Assembly: GCA_002779605.1 (NCBI GenBank)
Contig: PEWE01000013.1
Span: forward strand, 1-64,000
Reading direction: 5' to 3'
Origin: Zetaproteobacteria bacterium CG06_land_8_20_14_3_00_59_53
GTDB taxonomy: Bacteria > Pseudomonadota > Zetaproteobacteria > Mariprofundales > Mariprofundaceae
DNA: 64,000 nt
Below the pieces are notes generated by a model. The model made no database searches. It worked only from the letters and a program-made list of their open reading frames with translations, and had not been told where the DNA came from. The position numbers and the translations under genes were made by a program. Below are positions 1-9,228 of the stretch, one piece after another. Positions within the stretch are counted from its first letter, which is position 1, and every line of letters starts with the position of its first letter.

Positions 1-68
1 GGGCGACGGATTCAGGCTCTAAACTTCTCGCGAAAATGACTTGGCGCGACAACCCTGAGAGGTGTGGG

Positions 69-722
69 TTACCCGCTCACTGATTCAGGTATCAGCTTAT
101 CGCCTTTGATCTTCTCGCCGCTGTCGTTGCGGTAGTAGAAGCAGCGCTCGAATCCCTTGTTGTTGTACAGCATCTTCCAGTAGGCATCGGGGTAGGCAAT
201 TCCTGAACTGCCCATGCGCCGGGGATGGATGCCGTACACCACGCCGTTGATGACGCTCACACTGCCCAGTTTCGAGGCGATCAGGCGCTCGTAGCGTTCG
301 GCCTTCACCCAGGTCTTGCGGTTGATCTGGCCGTACTGCGGGATGATATTGGCCATCGAATACACCGAGTTCAATGCGGCTGCGGAGTAGTCGAAGGAGG
401 CATCGGGGGCCAGATGCCCGCGATCGGCTTGGAATTCGTTTTTCGTGTAATCGGAGGATGAGGTGCGGTATTGCGCCGGAATGTCGCGGTCCGCATAGAA
501 CCTCGGGCGTTTTCTGATATCGCCCGCGTTCACCTTCTTCCCGTCCAGCGTGTAGGCGACAAATCTGGCGCCCTTTTCGCGGTAGCCGTAACAGATCTGG
601 TAAAAGCCTTTATCGAGCACCTGGTCGCAGTTGCGCGCATTGATGACATCGCTGGACTGCGAGGCACAGGCCTGCTGGCTCCAGACCAGCAGACTGAAGA
701 TGGCGACGAGCAAAGACTTCAT
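69..722 (-). CDS. Secreted DNA/RNA non-specific endonuclease (NUC1 family)
   Basis: Predicted exported sugar-non-specific nuclease that would cut DNA and RNA outside the cytoplasm. The 217-residue product starts with a clear signal peptide (MKSLLVAIFSLLVWSQQACA, cleavage near residue 20). The beta-beta-alpha-metal catalytic motif D-R-G-H lies at about residues 100-103, in the context ADRGHLAPDASF, with the metal-binding Asn in the downstream NIIPQYGQINRKTW segment. Two Cys pairs may form disulfides, fitting a periplasmic or extracellular enzyme. The gene ends the same run as the ABC-F gene next door (15-bp gap, same strand). Family assignment is firm; the biological role (nutrient DNA use or competition) is inference. 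Confidence 0.9.
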   Translation of the reverse strand: MKSLLVAIFSLLVWSQQACASQSSDVINARNCDQVLDKGFYQICYGYREKGARFVAYTLDGKKVNAGDIRKRPRFYADRDIPAQYRTSSSDYTKNEFQADRGHLAPDASFDYSAAALNSVYSMANIIPQYGQINRKTWVKAERYERLIASKLGSVSVINGVVYGIHPRRMGSSGIAYPDAYWKMLYNNKGFERCFYYRNDSGEKIKGDKLIPESVSG

Positions 723-736
723 GACCGGATTCCTTT

Positions 737-2329
737 TCAGGCGATGCCCTGACGCTCCAGATATTCCTCGTAGGTGCCGTGGTAATCGACGATGCCCTCA
801 GGGGTCAGTTCGATGATGCGGGTGGCCAGCGAGGAAACGAACTCGCGATCGTGACTGACGAAGATCAGCGTGCCCGGATAATGCTCCAGCGCGGTGTTCA
901 GCGATTCGATGAACTCCATGTCCATGTGGTTGGTCGGCTCGTCCAGCATCAGAACGTTCGGGTTCATGAACATGAACTTACCGAACAGCATGCGGCCCTG
1001 TTCGCCGCCGGAGAGTTTCTTCACCGATTTTTTGATGTCGTTCTGCGAGAACAGCATGCGTCCGAGGTTGCCGCGCACCTCTTGCTCGCCGTGCTCCTTC
1101 TTCTTCCACTGCGCCATCCAGTCGAACAGGTTGAGATCCTCGGCGAAGTCCGCGGAGTGATCCTGTGCGTAGTAGCCCAGTGTGACATTCTCCGACCATT
1201 TGATGCTGCCGCTGTCTGCCTCAAGGTCGCCGGCCAGGCAGCGCAGCAGCGTGGTCTTGCCGATGCCGTTCGGGCCGATCACGGCCACGCGTTCGCCGAC
1301 CGGGATCATCAGATTCAGATTCTTGAACAACTGCTGCTTGCCGAAGCCCTTGCTCAGGCCCTTCAGTTCGAGGGCCACGCGATACAGCTTTTTGTCCTGC
1401 GTGAAGCGCATGAACGGGCTCACCCGGCTGGACGGCTTGACCTCCTCCAGCTTGATCTTCTCGATCTGCCTGGCGCGCGAGGTGGCCTGGCTGGACTTGG
1501 ATGCATTGGCCGAGAAGCGGCTGACGAAGGCCTGCAATTCGGCGATCTGGGTCTTCTTCTTGGCATTCTCGGAGAGCAGGCGCTGCTGCACCTGCGAGGC
1601 TGCGGTCATGTAGTCGTCGTAGTTGCCCGGATAGATGCGCAACTCGCCGTAATCCAGATCGGCCATATGCGTGCACACGCTGTTCAGGAAATGGCGGTCA
1701 TGCGAGATGATGATCATCGTCGAGTTGCGCGCGTTGATCACGCCTTCCAGCCAGCGGATGGCATTGATGTCCAGGTTGTTGGTCGGTTCGTCCAGCAAGA
1801 TGATCTCGGGATCACCGAACAGGGCCTGTGCCAGCAGCACGCGCAGCTTCCAGCCCGGGGCGATGGCCTTCATCAGCCCGTGGTGCGATTCCACCGGAAT
1901 ACCCATGCTGATCAGCAGATCGCCGGCATTGGCCTCGGCACTGTAGCCGTCGAGATCGGCGAAATGGCTTTCCAGCTCGCCGGCGCGCATGCCGTCTTCC
2001 TCGTTAAAATCGGGCTTGGCGTACAGGATGTCGCGCTCCTGCTTGATCTTCCACAGCGCTTCATGCCCCATCATCACGGTATCCAGCACCGTGCGTTCCT
2101 CGAAGGCGAAATGATCCTGGCGCAGCTTGCCCAGCCGCTCGTTCCTGTCGATGTTCACCGTGCCGGATGTGGGCACAAGATCGCCGCCGAGGATCTTCAT
2201 CAGCGTGGATTTGCCGCAGCCGTTGGCGCCGATCAGGCCGTAGCGGTTGCCGTCGCCGAATTTGACGGAGATGTTTTCGAACAGCGGCTTGTCGCCGAAT
2301 TGCATGGTGATGCCGGATGTGGAGATCAA
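737..2329 (-). CDS. ybiT: ABC-F family ATPase, YbiT type
   Basis: Soluble tandem ABC ATPase of the ABC-F class, proteins that bind the ribosomal E-site region and act on stalled translation. The 530-residue length equals that of E. coli YbiT, and the N-terminus ([19 protein letters not shown]) and linker ([22 protein letters not shown]) match it closely. Walker A motifs are GANGCGKST (about residue 36) and GPNGIGKTT (about 353); Walker B segments read [12 protein letters not shown] and [12 protein letters not shown]. No membrane segment is present. Family identity is secure from the sequence; the substrate ribosome state is not known from sequence. Confidence 0.95.
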   Translation of the reverse strand: MISTSGITMQFGDKPLFENISVKFGDGNRYGLIGANGCGKSTLMKILGGDLVPTSGTVNIDRNERLGKLRQDHFAFEERTVLDTVMMGHEALWKIKQERDILYAKPDFNEEDGMRAGELESHFADLDGYSAEANAGDLLISMGIPVESHHGLMKAIAPGWKLRVLLAQALFGDPEIILLDEPTNNLDINAIRWLEGVINARNSTMIIISHDRHFLNSVCTHMADLDYGELRIYPGNYDDYMTAASQVQQRLLSENAKKKTQIAELQAFVSRFSANASKSSQATSRARQIEKIKLEEVKPSSRVSPFMRFTQDKKLYRVALELKGLSKGFGKQQLFKNLNLMIPVGERVAVIGPNGIGKTTLLRCLAGDLEADSGSIKWSENVTLGYYAQDHSADFAEDLNLFDWMAQWKKKEHGEQEVRGNLGRMLFSQNDIKKSVKKLSGGEQGRMLFGKFMFMNPNVLMLDEPTNHMDMEFIESLNTALEHYPGTLIFVSHDREFVSSLATRIIELTPEGIVDYHGTYEEYLERQGIA

Positions 2330-2495
2330 TGGATTGCCCTTGGAACGTTAGGATGTCTGGAAAGGCGCGCATGGTAGGGCGAAAGCAGGCAAATGGCGAG
2401 ACAGGGCTTGCCGCTGCCGGAGCATGTGACAATTATCCTGTCTTTCGCCGGCATATCTGCTGAAATGCGCCGAATTTGGCCATCAAGGAGGGCAT

Positions 2496-2963
2496 ATGAG
2501 TATTGTTAAAGAGTTCAAGGAATTTGCGGTCAAGGGCAATGTCGTGGACATGGCCGTGGGTATTATCATCGGAGGTGCGTTCGGCACCATCGTGAAGAGC
2601 ATGGTGTCGGACATCCTGATGCCGCCGATCGGTCTGTTGCTGGGCGGTGTGGATTTCTCCGATATCTTCATCACCCTGAAGGACGGCGCCAAGGCTGCGG
2701 CTCCGTATGCCACGCTGGCCGACGCGCAGGCGGCCGGTGCGGTGACCATGAATATCGGTCTGTTCGTCAATGGTATGATCAGCTTCACCATTGTCGCCTT
2801 CGCCGTGTTCATGCTCATCAAGGGTATCAACCAGCTTAAGCGCGAGGATGCAGCTCCGGTCGAGGCGCCCAAGGAGCCGACCACCAAGGAATGCCCGCAT
2901 TGCTTCAGCACCATCGCCATCAAGGCGACGCGCTGCCCCCAGTGCACCAGCACTGTCGAATGA
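2496..2963 (+). CDS. mscL: Large-conductance mechanosensitive channel MscL with C-terminal zinc ribbon
   Basis: Inner-membrane osmotic safety valve that opens under membrane tension. The 155-residue protein has the N-terminal amphipathic helix ([23 protein letters not shown]), TM1 with the conserved GIIIGGAFG pore segment, a periplasmic loop and TM2 ([18 protein letters not shown]). After TM2 it carries a CPHC...CPQC tetracysteine ribbon (about residues 132-150), a tail seen in many proteobacterial MscL proteins but absent from E. coli. A Shine-Dalgarno-like AAGGAGGG lies 5-12 bases upstream. It is monocistronic, closed by the hairpin at 3011-3043. Confidence 0.97.
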   Translation: MSIVKEFKEFAVKGNVVDMAVGIIIGGAFGTIVKSMVSDILMPPIGLLLGGVDFSDIFITLKDGAKAAAPYATLADAQAAGAVTMNIGLFVNGMISFTIVAFAVFMLIKGINQLKREDAAPVEAPKEPTTKECPHCFSTIAIKATRCPQCTSTVE

Positions 2964-3010
2964 GTTGCACCAGCACGATCAATTAATCACCCATTTTGAC
3001 GCGCATCAAG

Positions 3011-3043
3011 AAGGGCCGGGCTTTTGTCCGGCCCTTTGTTTTG
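3011..3043 (+). terminator. Rho-independent terminator after mscL
   Basis: Perfect 9-bp stem AAGGGCCGG / CCGGCCCTT with an 8-nt loop, followed by TGTTTTGTG. It lies 48 bases after the mscL stop and before cvfB. Confidence 0.85.
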
Positions 3044-3090
3044 TGTCCGGCTATATGAACATCGCCGCGAAGCATGCAGGATTGCCCGCT

Positions 3091-3969
3091 ATGAGTGCTG
3101 TGACGATTGCAATGGGAAAGATGAACCGCCTGAGCGTGGTCAAGGAGGTCGATTTCGGCCTGTATCTGGACGGTGGTGAACTACCCGACGGCAGGAAGAA
3201 CGAGATTCTTTTGCCCACCCGCTATGTGCCGAGAGGCACGAAGATCGGCGACGAGATCGAGGTGTTCATCTATCGCGATTCGGAAGACCGCATCATCGCC
3301 ACCACCGAACAGCCCTATGTGATGGTCGGCGATTTCGCCTGCCTGAAGGTGGTGTCGGTGAACAAGACCGGCGCCTTTCTCGACTGGGGACTGCCCAAGG
3401 ACCTGCTGGTGCCGTTCGACGAGATGGAGCACCGCATGGAGGAGGGCAAGCGCTATGTGGTCGGCGTGTATGTCGATGAGGAGACCGACCGCATCACCGC
3501 CTCGGCCCGGCTCGATGCGCTGCTCTACGACGAATCCGAGGACGATTTCGAGGAGGGCGAAGAGGTGGACCTGTTCGTCGCCAACAAGAGCGAGCTGGGC
3601 TACAAGGTGATCGTCAACACCTCGCACTGGGGCCTGCTGCATTTCCATGAGGTGGTGCGCCCGCTCAAGCGCGGCGAGCGCATGCGAGGCTTCATCAAGC
3701 GCATCCGTCCGGACGGCAAAATTGATATCGCGCTGCACAGTCGCGGCCGCGACAAGACCGACGAGGGTGTGGAGAGCGTGCTGCGCGAACTGAAAAATGC
3801 CGGCGGCTTCCTGCCGGTGACCGACAAGAGCACTCCCGAGACCATCAACGGGCTGTTCGGGCTGAGCAAGGGCATGTACAAGAAGGCGGTCGGCTCGCTG
3901 TACAAGCGCAAGCTGATTGTCATCAGTAACGACGGTATCCTGCTGGTCGCAGAGCAAAAGAAGGCCTGA
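3091..3969 (+). CDS. cvfB: S1-domain RNA-binding protein, CvfB/YitL family
   Basis: Predicted cytoplasmic RNA-binding regulator built of consecutive S1-like OB folds and a C-terminal winged helix. The family signature is clear at the C-terminus, where DKSTPETINGLFGLSKGMYKKAVGSLYK resembles the end of Staphylococcus CvfB. Acidic linkers (DESEDDFEEGEE) separate the S1 units. I chose ATG 3091 because AGGA lies 9 bases upstream; ATG 3055 and ATG 3112 are alternatives in the same frame. The frame stays open back into mscL, but those codons cross the mscL terminator and are not credible. RNA target unknown. Confidence 0.85.
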   Translation: MSAVTIAMGKMNRLSVVKEVDFGLYLDGGELPDGRKNEILLPTRYVPRGTKIGDEIEVFIYRDSEDRIIATTEQPYVMVGDFACLKVVSVNKTGAFLDWGLPKDLLVPFDEMEHRMEEGKRYVVGVYVDEETDRITASARLDALLYDESEDDFEEGEEVDLFVANKSELGYKVIVNTSHWGLLHFHEVVRPLKRGERMRGFIKRIRPDGKIDIALHSRGRDKTDEGVESVLRELKNAGGFLPVTDKSTPETINGLFGLSKGMYKKAVGSLYKRKLIVISNDGILLVAEQKKA

Positions 3970-4062
3970 ACCCGCGGTTGAGATACCGCGCTGAATGGGT
4001 ACATTCCCCGACCCTGTATTTCCCGTAAGCCATCCCGACAACAGAACAAAAGGACACCCCCC

Positions 4063-4968
4063 ATGTGGTTCAGAAATATCCAGTTTTATCGCTTCGAGCA
4101 GCCCTTCACCATGGGCGGAGATGCACTCAACGCTGCGCTTGAGAAGCATCAGGCGCGCGGCTGCGGACAGATGGAGCTGGCCTGCGAGGGCTGGGCTGCG
4201 CCACTGGGACTGCAAGGCGAGATGCTGGTGCACGAGGTGGACGGGCGTTTGATGTTCTGCCTGCGCCGCGAGGACAAGGTGCTGCCCGCATCCCTGGTGC
4301 GCGAACTGCTGGATGCCAAGGCCTTCGAGATCGAGCAGCAGGCGGGCAGGCCGGTGGGCCGCAAGGAGCGCGCCGAGCTCAAGGATCAGCTGATGAACGA
4401 GTTGCTGCCGCGCGCGCTGGTCAAGGCCAGCCACACCTTTGCCTACATCGACCCGAAGGGCGGCTGGCTGGTGGTCAATGCCGCATCCTCCAAAAAATCC
4501 GAAGAGCTGATCATGCTGCTGCGAAAGTCGGTGGGTACCCTGAATGTTGTACTGCCGCAGACCAAGGCCTCACCGGAAGCCGCGATGACACAGTGGCTGA
4601 TGGACGAAGCCACACTTCCCGAAGGCTTCGTGCTGGAAGACGAATGCGAGCTGCGCTCGGTCGGCGAGGTGACCAGCACGGTGCGCTGCAAGTATGTGGA
4701 TGTGGCCTCATCGGAGGTGCGCGCGCATGTGCTGTCGGGCAAACGGGTATTCAAGATGGGCATGGGCTGGCAGGGCAAGGTGAGTTTTGTGTTAAGCGAC
4801 GACACCTCCATCCGCCGCATCCGCTTTGATTCAGAACTGGTCGAGCAGGCCGATGCCGATGGTGATGCATCTGCACAATTCGACGCCGATTTCGCCATCA
4901 TGGGCGCCGAGCTCGGCATGCTGATTCCGGAATTGCTCTCCGCACTGGATGCATCCGCGGACGAATAG
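4063..4968 (+). CDS. rdgC: Recombination-associated protein RdgC
   Basis: Nucleoid-associated, ring-shaped DNA-binding protein that in other bacteria restrains RecA. The 301-residue length and N-terminus (MWFRNIQFYRF) are typical; conserved blocks include the RKERAELKDQ and LLPRAL segments around residues 105-125 and the C-terminal GAELG segment. An AAAAGGACA ribosome-binding site precedes the ATG. It is flanked by a plus-strand S1 protein gene and a convergent ABC-F gene, so it is probably transcribed alone or with cvfB (93-bp gap). Confidence 0.93.
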   Translation: MWFRNIQFYRFEQPFTMGGDALNAALEKHQARGCGQMELACEGWAAPLGLQGEMLVHEVDGRLMFCLRREDKVLPASLVRELLDAKAFEIEQQAGRPVGRKERAELKDQLMNELLPRALVKASHTFAYIDPKGGWLVVNAASSKKSEELIMLLRKSVGTLNVVLPQTKASPEAAMTQWLMDEATLPEGFVLEDECELRSVGEVTSTVRCKYVDVASSEVRAHVLSGKRVFKMGMGWQGKVSFVLSDDTSIRRIRFDSELVEQADADGDASAQFDADFAIMGAELGMLIPELLSALDASADE

Positions 4969-5069
4969 AAAGACCTGAAATCAGAGGCTCACCACAGAGG
5001 AAAATCAGTTATTCATAGTTATGCCAATGACCGAAGTTAGCCGAACCATGCCGGTCAGCTACCAGCCTC

Positions 5070-6965
5070 TCAGGCTGACAACGCTTCGGCGGCCTCCAGT
5101 TCTTCACAGGCCATCAGCCACTGGCCTTCGATGTCTTCTAGTTTGCTGGCGAGTTCGGCGCTTTGCAGGCCGAGGGATTGTTGCAGCTCGTGCTGCGAGC
5201 TGTCGTAGAGCGCCGGGTCGGCCAGCTGTTCGTCCACCGCTGACTTTTGGGCATGCAGGGTCTCCATCTCGCTTTCCAGCTTCTTGATGCGGTTGCGCAG
5301 CGGTTGCAGCGCCTTGCGCTGATCGGCGCGTTGCTTGCGCTCTTCCTGCCTTGAGGGTTGGGCGGTGGTCGTTGCTGCCGGTGCATCCACCGCGTCGCGC
5401 GCGGCCAATAGCCAATCCGCATAATCGTCCAGGTCGCCGTTGAACGGCTCGGCCTTGCCGCCGGAGACCAGCACCAGTTCGTCGCACACAGTGCGCAGCA
5501 GGTGTCGATCATGGGAGACCAGCACCAATGCCCCCTCGAAATCCTGCAGGGCCATGCACAGCGCATGTCGCATATCCAGATCGAGATGGTTGGTCGGCTC
5601 GTCGAGCAGCAGCAGATTGGGCTGCTGATACACAATCAGGGCCAGCACCAGCCGCGCGCGTTCTCCGCCTGATAGCGGGGCAACTGGACCGGTTGCCATA
5701 TCGCCATGGAAAGCGAAACCGCCGAGGAAGGTGCGAGCCGCTTTTTCCGACAGCTTGTCATCCAGCATCATGATGTGTTGCAGCGGGGAGAGTTCGTCGT
5801 GCAGTTGTTCGAGCTGGTGCTGGGCGAAATAGCCGATGGAGAGGTCGCGCGCGGTGTCACGTGTGCCGGATGCGGGGGCGAGCTCACCGGCCAGCAGTTT
5901 GATGAGCGTGGATTTGCCTGCGCCATTGGGGCCGAGCAGGCCGATGCGTTCGCCAGGAAGCAGGCTGAATGAGATGCTACTCAGAATGGTTTTATCGGCA
6001 TAGCTCGCCGAGGCCTTGTGCAGACGTAGCAAAGGGTTGGGTACCACACCGGGATGCGTAAAGCCGAAGGAGAAAGGCGAATCGATATGCGCAGGCGCAA
6101 TCAGTTGCATGCGTTCCAGTGCCTTGATACGGCTCTGTGCCTGCCGGGCTTTGGTGGCCTTGGCTCGGAAACGGGTGATGAAGCTGTTCATATGCTCGAT
6201 CTCGGCCTGTTGCCTGACATGCGCCGCCTGCTGCTGCGCCAGCTTCTCGGCGCGAATCCGTTCGAATGCTGAATAATTGCCGGAGTAGAGATGGAATGCT
6301 TGCTGCTCGATATGTGCGATATGCGTCACGCAGCGATCCAGAAAGTCGCGGTCATGCGAGATCAGCAACATCGCCCCCGCATAGGCCCGTAACCATTTCT
6401 CCAGCCAGATCACAGCTTCCAGATCGAGATGGTTGGTGGGCTCATCAAGTAGCAGAAGATCGGAGCGGCACATCAGTGCGCGTGCCAGATTCAGCCGCAT
6501 GCGCCAGCCGCCGGAGAAGCTGGCCACGCTGTTTTCCTCTTCGCCGACCGCAAATCCCAGGCCGTGCATCAGCCGCGCCGCACGCGATCTTGCCGCATAT
6601 CCGTCAATGGCGGCCATGCGGTCGTGCAGTCGGGCCAGTGCATGGCCGTCACCGCTGAGCTCTGCTGGCGCGAGCTGGGTCTCTATTTCGGTGAGTTCGG
6701 TATCGCCCTGCATGACAAACTCGATGGCCGGAACCGGGAGTCCCGGGGTTTCCTGTGCCACATGCGCGATCACCATGCCGCTGTTCATGCGGAACGAGCC
6801 CGCATCCTCTTCAAGCTGGCCGAGAATCAGTCCGAACAGGGATGATTTGCCGCAGCCGTTGGCGCCGGTCACGCCAAGCTTGTCACCGGCATGGATGGTG
6901 CAGGAGGCGTTCTCGAACAGCAGCTTGCTGCCGCGGCGCAGGGAGAGTCGGTCGAAATAAAGCAT
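5070..6965 (-). CDS. yheS: ABC-F family ATPase, YheS type
   Basis: Second ABC-F protein of the window, 631 residues, matching E. coli YheS (637) in length and order: ABC domain 1 with Walker [10 protein letters not shown] (about residue 34) and Walker B LLLLDEPTNHLD, a charged linker (FRAKATKARQAQSRIKALERM), ABC domain 2 with GPNGAGKST (about 344), and a C-terminal coiled-coil extension rich in Gln, Glu and Lys from about residue 520. It lacks membrane segments. The role in ribosome rescue or protection is inferred from the family. The start ATG is at 6965. Confidence 0.94.
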   Translation of the reverse strand: MLYFDRLSLRRGSKLLFENASCTIHAGDKLGVTGANGCGKSSLFGLILGQLEEDAGSFRMNSGMVIAHVAQETPGLPVPAIEFVMQGDTELTEIETQLAPAELSGDGHALARLHDRMAAIDGYAARSRAARLMHGLGFAVGEEENSVASFSGGWRMRLNLARALMCRSDLLLLDEPTNHLDLEAVIWLEKWLRAYAGAMLLISHDRDFLDRCVTHIAHIEQQAFHLYSGNYSAFERIRAEKLAQQQAAHVRQQAEIEHMNSFITRFRAKATKARQAQSRIKALERMQLIAPAHIDSPFSFGFTHPGVVPNPLLRLHKASASYADKTILSSISFSLLPGERIGLLGPNGAGKSTLIKLLAGELAPASGTRDTARDLSIGYFAQHQLEQLHDELSPLQHIMMLDDKLSEKAARTFLGGFAFHGDMATGPVAPLSGGERARLVLALIVYQQPNLLLLDEPTNHLDLDMRHALCMALQDFEGALVLVSHDRHLLRTVCDELVLVSGGKAEPFNGDLDDYADWLLAARDAVDAPAATTTAQPSRQEERKQRADQRKALQPLRNRIKKLESEMETLHAQKSAVDEQLADPALYDSSQHELQQSLGLQSAELASKLEDIEGQWLMACEELEAAEALSA

Positions 6966-7023
6966 GCCGCAGTCTATGCGGACGGAGGCTATTGAACAGC
7001 GGAGAAAGGCACGGGAAAGACTT

Positions 7024-7776
7024 TCAGGTCGAGGGCAGGGTGAGGATGTCCACGCCGGTTTCGGTGACTGCCAGAGTATGCTCGAACTGGGCGGAGAGGG
7101 ACTTGTCGCGCGTCACAACGGTCCAGCCATCGCCGAGCAGTTTGATGGACTTCTTGCCCAGATTGACCATCGGCTCAATGGTGAACACCAGACCGGGTTG
7201 CAGCCTCAAGCCGCTGCCGGCATTTCCGAAGTGCAGAACCTGCGGTTCTTCGTGGAAATTCCGACCGATGCCGTGGCCGCAGTATTCGCGAACCACAGAG
7301 CACTTTTCCGACTCGACATATAGCTGAATCGCATGCCCGATATCACCAAGCGTGATTCCGGGGCGCACCATGGCGATGCCGATCTCCAGCGCCTTGCGCG
7401 CCACCTCGGTGACCTTGCGCGCCTTGATGGAGGGTTCGCCGACGTAGAACGTCTTGCTGGTGTCGCCGTGCCAGCCGTCGATGATGCTGGTGACATCCAC
7501 ATTGACGATATCGCCGTCCTTCAGGACCTTGTTCGTCGGGATGCCGTGGCAGACCACATGGTTCACCGAGGTGCACACCGACTTCGGAAAACCGTGGTAG
7601 TTCAGCGGTGCCGGGATGGCACCGGCCTTGATGGTGAAGTCATGCACCAGATCGTTGATGTCGTCCGTGCTGATGCCGGGCCGGATATGCGCCTCGATCA
7701 TCACCAGCGTATCCGCCGCGTGCCGGCAGGCCGGACGCATGGCTTCGATGTCCGCGGGAGTCTTGATATTCACCAT
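7024..7776 (-). CDS. map: Methionine aminopeptidase, type I
   Basis: Removes the initiator methionine from nascent proteins, using two metal ions. All five metal ligands are visible: Asp in DVTSIIDGWHGD, Asp in HGDTSKTF, His in GHGIGRNFHEEPQ, Glu in FTIEPM and Glu in QFEHTLAV. The true start is the ATG ending at 7776 (MVNIKTPADIEAM), which gives the usual 250 residues; a longer reading frame upstream would antisense-overlap aat and is rejected. It is divergent from aat with only 45 bp between the two starts. Confidence 0.96.
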   Translation of the reverse strand: MVNIKTPADIEAMRPACRHAADTLVMIEAHIRPGISTDDINDLVHDFTIKAGAIPAPLNYHGFPKSVCTSVNHVVCHGIPTNKVLKDGDIVNVDVTSIIDGWHGDTSKTFYVGEPSIKARKVTEVARKALEIGIAMVRPGITLGDIGHAIQLYVESEKCSVVREYCGHGIGRNFHEEPQVLHFGNAGSGLRLQPGLVFTIEPMVNLGKKSIKLLGDGWTVVTRDKSLSAQFEHTLAVTETGVDILTLPST

Positions 7777-7821
7777 GCGCGCATGCTTGATGGCGGGGCG
7801 CAGGATTGCAAGGCTTGGCGC

Positions 7822-8451
7822 ATGACCTCCGAAGACCAGCTCATTGTTTTCCCCGATCCCATGCAGGCGGAGGACGATGGCCTGCTCGCAGGTGGCGGAG
7901 ACCTTGAGCCGCAGACCCTGCTGGCGGCCTATCGTTGCGGCATCTTTCCGTGGTACGAGCAGGGTGGGCCGATCCTTTGGTGGAGCCCCGATCCTCGCAT
8001 GGTGCTGTTTCCCGGCGAGTTCCATTGCTCACGGCGACTGGCAAGACGCATGCGGCAGGCATGCTTTGAGGTTACCCGCGACACGGCGTTCGCGGCGGTG
8101 ATGCGCGGTTGCGCCGGGCGTGCCGAGGGAACATGGATACATCCGGAGATGATGGAGGCTTACCAGCGGCTGTTTGATATGGGGTATGCCGCGTCGATCG
8201 AGGTCTGGCAGCAGGGGGAACTCGTCGGCGGCTTGTACGGGGTGCATCTTGGCCGCATTTTTTTCGCCGAATCGATGTTTTCGCGGGTGACGGATGCATC
8301 CAAGGTGGCGCTCGCCGAGCTTGTCACGCAGGGCTGGCTGATGATCGATTGTCAGTTCCACACCGGGCATCTGCAATCACTGGGGGCACGCGAGATCGCG
8401 CGCGCGGAGTTTCTGGCGCTGCTCGCAGAGGGCGTCGATGCTGCCGGGTGA
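7822..8451 (+). CDS. aat: Leucyl/phenylalanyl-tRNA-protein transferase
   Basis: Adds Leu or Phe to proteins with N-terminal Arg or Lys, marking them for ClpS/ClpAP. The family hallmark GIFPWY....ILWWSPDPR is at about residues 37-57, followed by ESMFSRVTDASKVAL. ATG 7822 gives 209 residues, slightly shorter than E. coli Aat (234). Its functional partners clpS and clpA are in the same window at 20-22.5 kb, so the whole Leu/N-degron branch is encoded here. Confidence 0.95.
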   Translation: MTSEDQLIVFPDPMQAEDDGLLAGGGDLEPQTLLAAYRCGIFPWYEQGGPILWWSPDPRMVLFPGEFHCSRRLARRMRQACFEVTRDTAFAAVMRGCAGRAEGTWIHPEMMEAYQRLFDMGYAASIEVWQQGELVGGLYGVHLGRIFFAESMFSRVTDASKVALAELVTQGWLMIDCQFHTGHLQSLGAREIARAEFLALLAEGVDAAG

Positions 8452-8554
8452 TTTCAGCGCGTTGCGAAGGCATGGAGCAGGCGTTAGCAATAGCCCACAC
8501 TTTGCATCAGCGACTGAATGCATTGTCGCAAGTGGTTCACGAAAGGAGAACGGT

Positions 8555-9000
8555 ATGTCGAAACACACCATCGAAGTCAGTGTTGATATCTGCAGGAACT
8601 TTGAGGATGTGCACGACTTTCTGGACGACAGCGATAACGATCCTTTGTGGCAATCCTCGGTGGTCGAGTCGCGGCGTTCCTCCGCAGGACCTGTGCATGT
8701 GGGCACCATCTACCATGTGAAATCGAAGTTCCTCGGTCGTCTGTGGGAGCAGGACTGGGAGGTGATCGAGCAGTCGGCCAACGACCACTACTGGAAATCC
8801 CGCACCACATCCGGACCGCTGACGATGGAGGCGGAGATGCGCTACACCGAGATCAGCGGGGATGTCACGCGTGTTTCGCGTTCGCTGAAGGTGGATGTAG
8901 GGCATTTCTTCAAGCTGGCGGCCCCGTGGTGGAGCGTACCCTTAAACGCGAGTTCGAAAACGATTTCGCCGTCCTCAAGGATATTCTGGAAAACGATTGA
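8555..9000 (+). pseudogene. SRPBCC/polyketide-cyclase-like protein, frameshifted near the 3' end
   Basis: START/SRPBCC-fold lipid- or hydrophobe-binding protein, function unknown. It starts at ATG 8555 behind AAAGGAGAA and runs about 120 residues (MSKHTIEVSVDICRNFEDV...). At about 8922-8925 (run of C) the frame appears to slip: the annotated frame ends in an unnatural tail to 9004, while the +1 alternative reads PVVERTLKREFENDFAVLK, a C-terminus typical of the family, and stops at 9000. One extra C would restore a continuous gene. Either a real frameshift or a sequence error; the fold assignment rests on the overall pattern. Confidence 0.6.
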
Positions 9001-9155
9001 TTGAATCTGGCATGCTTGAAACAGCCCGCCTGCAACGTGTTCATCATCATCCTTGCTGACCGGCATAATCCGTCCGGTTCGAGCCCGTCGACACGGGCGA
9101 ATCCTGGTTGGCTTTAGCTATTTGGCTCCTTGGTTGAGCCGCCCGGCTCGCAACG

Positions 9156-9210
9156 ATGAGTTATAACCCATCATTATATGCATCATTTATTCTTGATATA
9201 TGAGTTATAA
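9156..9210. repeat. Direct repeat upstream of the Fic gene
   Basis: The 11-mer ATGAGTTATAA occurs at 9156-9166 and again at 9200-9210, in a locally AT-rich stretch just ahead of the Fic gene start (9229). It could be a repressor-binding pair or coincidental promoter sequence; the Fic protein itself has a winged-helix C-terminus that might bind here. Confidence 0.4.
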
Positions 9211-9228
9211 AGTGCCAACTTATGCCTC

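Noticed and set aside
779-2377. 532-residue plus-strand frame opposite ybiT
   Set aside because: Antisense shadow of a clear ABC-F gene.
2791-3090. N-terminal extension of CvfB
   Set aside because: Would read through mscL and its terminator in another frame.
9075-9105. GGTTCGAGCCC resembling a tRNA T-arm
   Set aside because: No acceptor or anticodon stem could be built around it.
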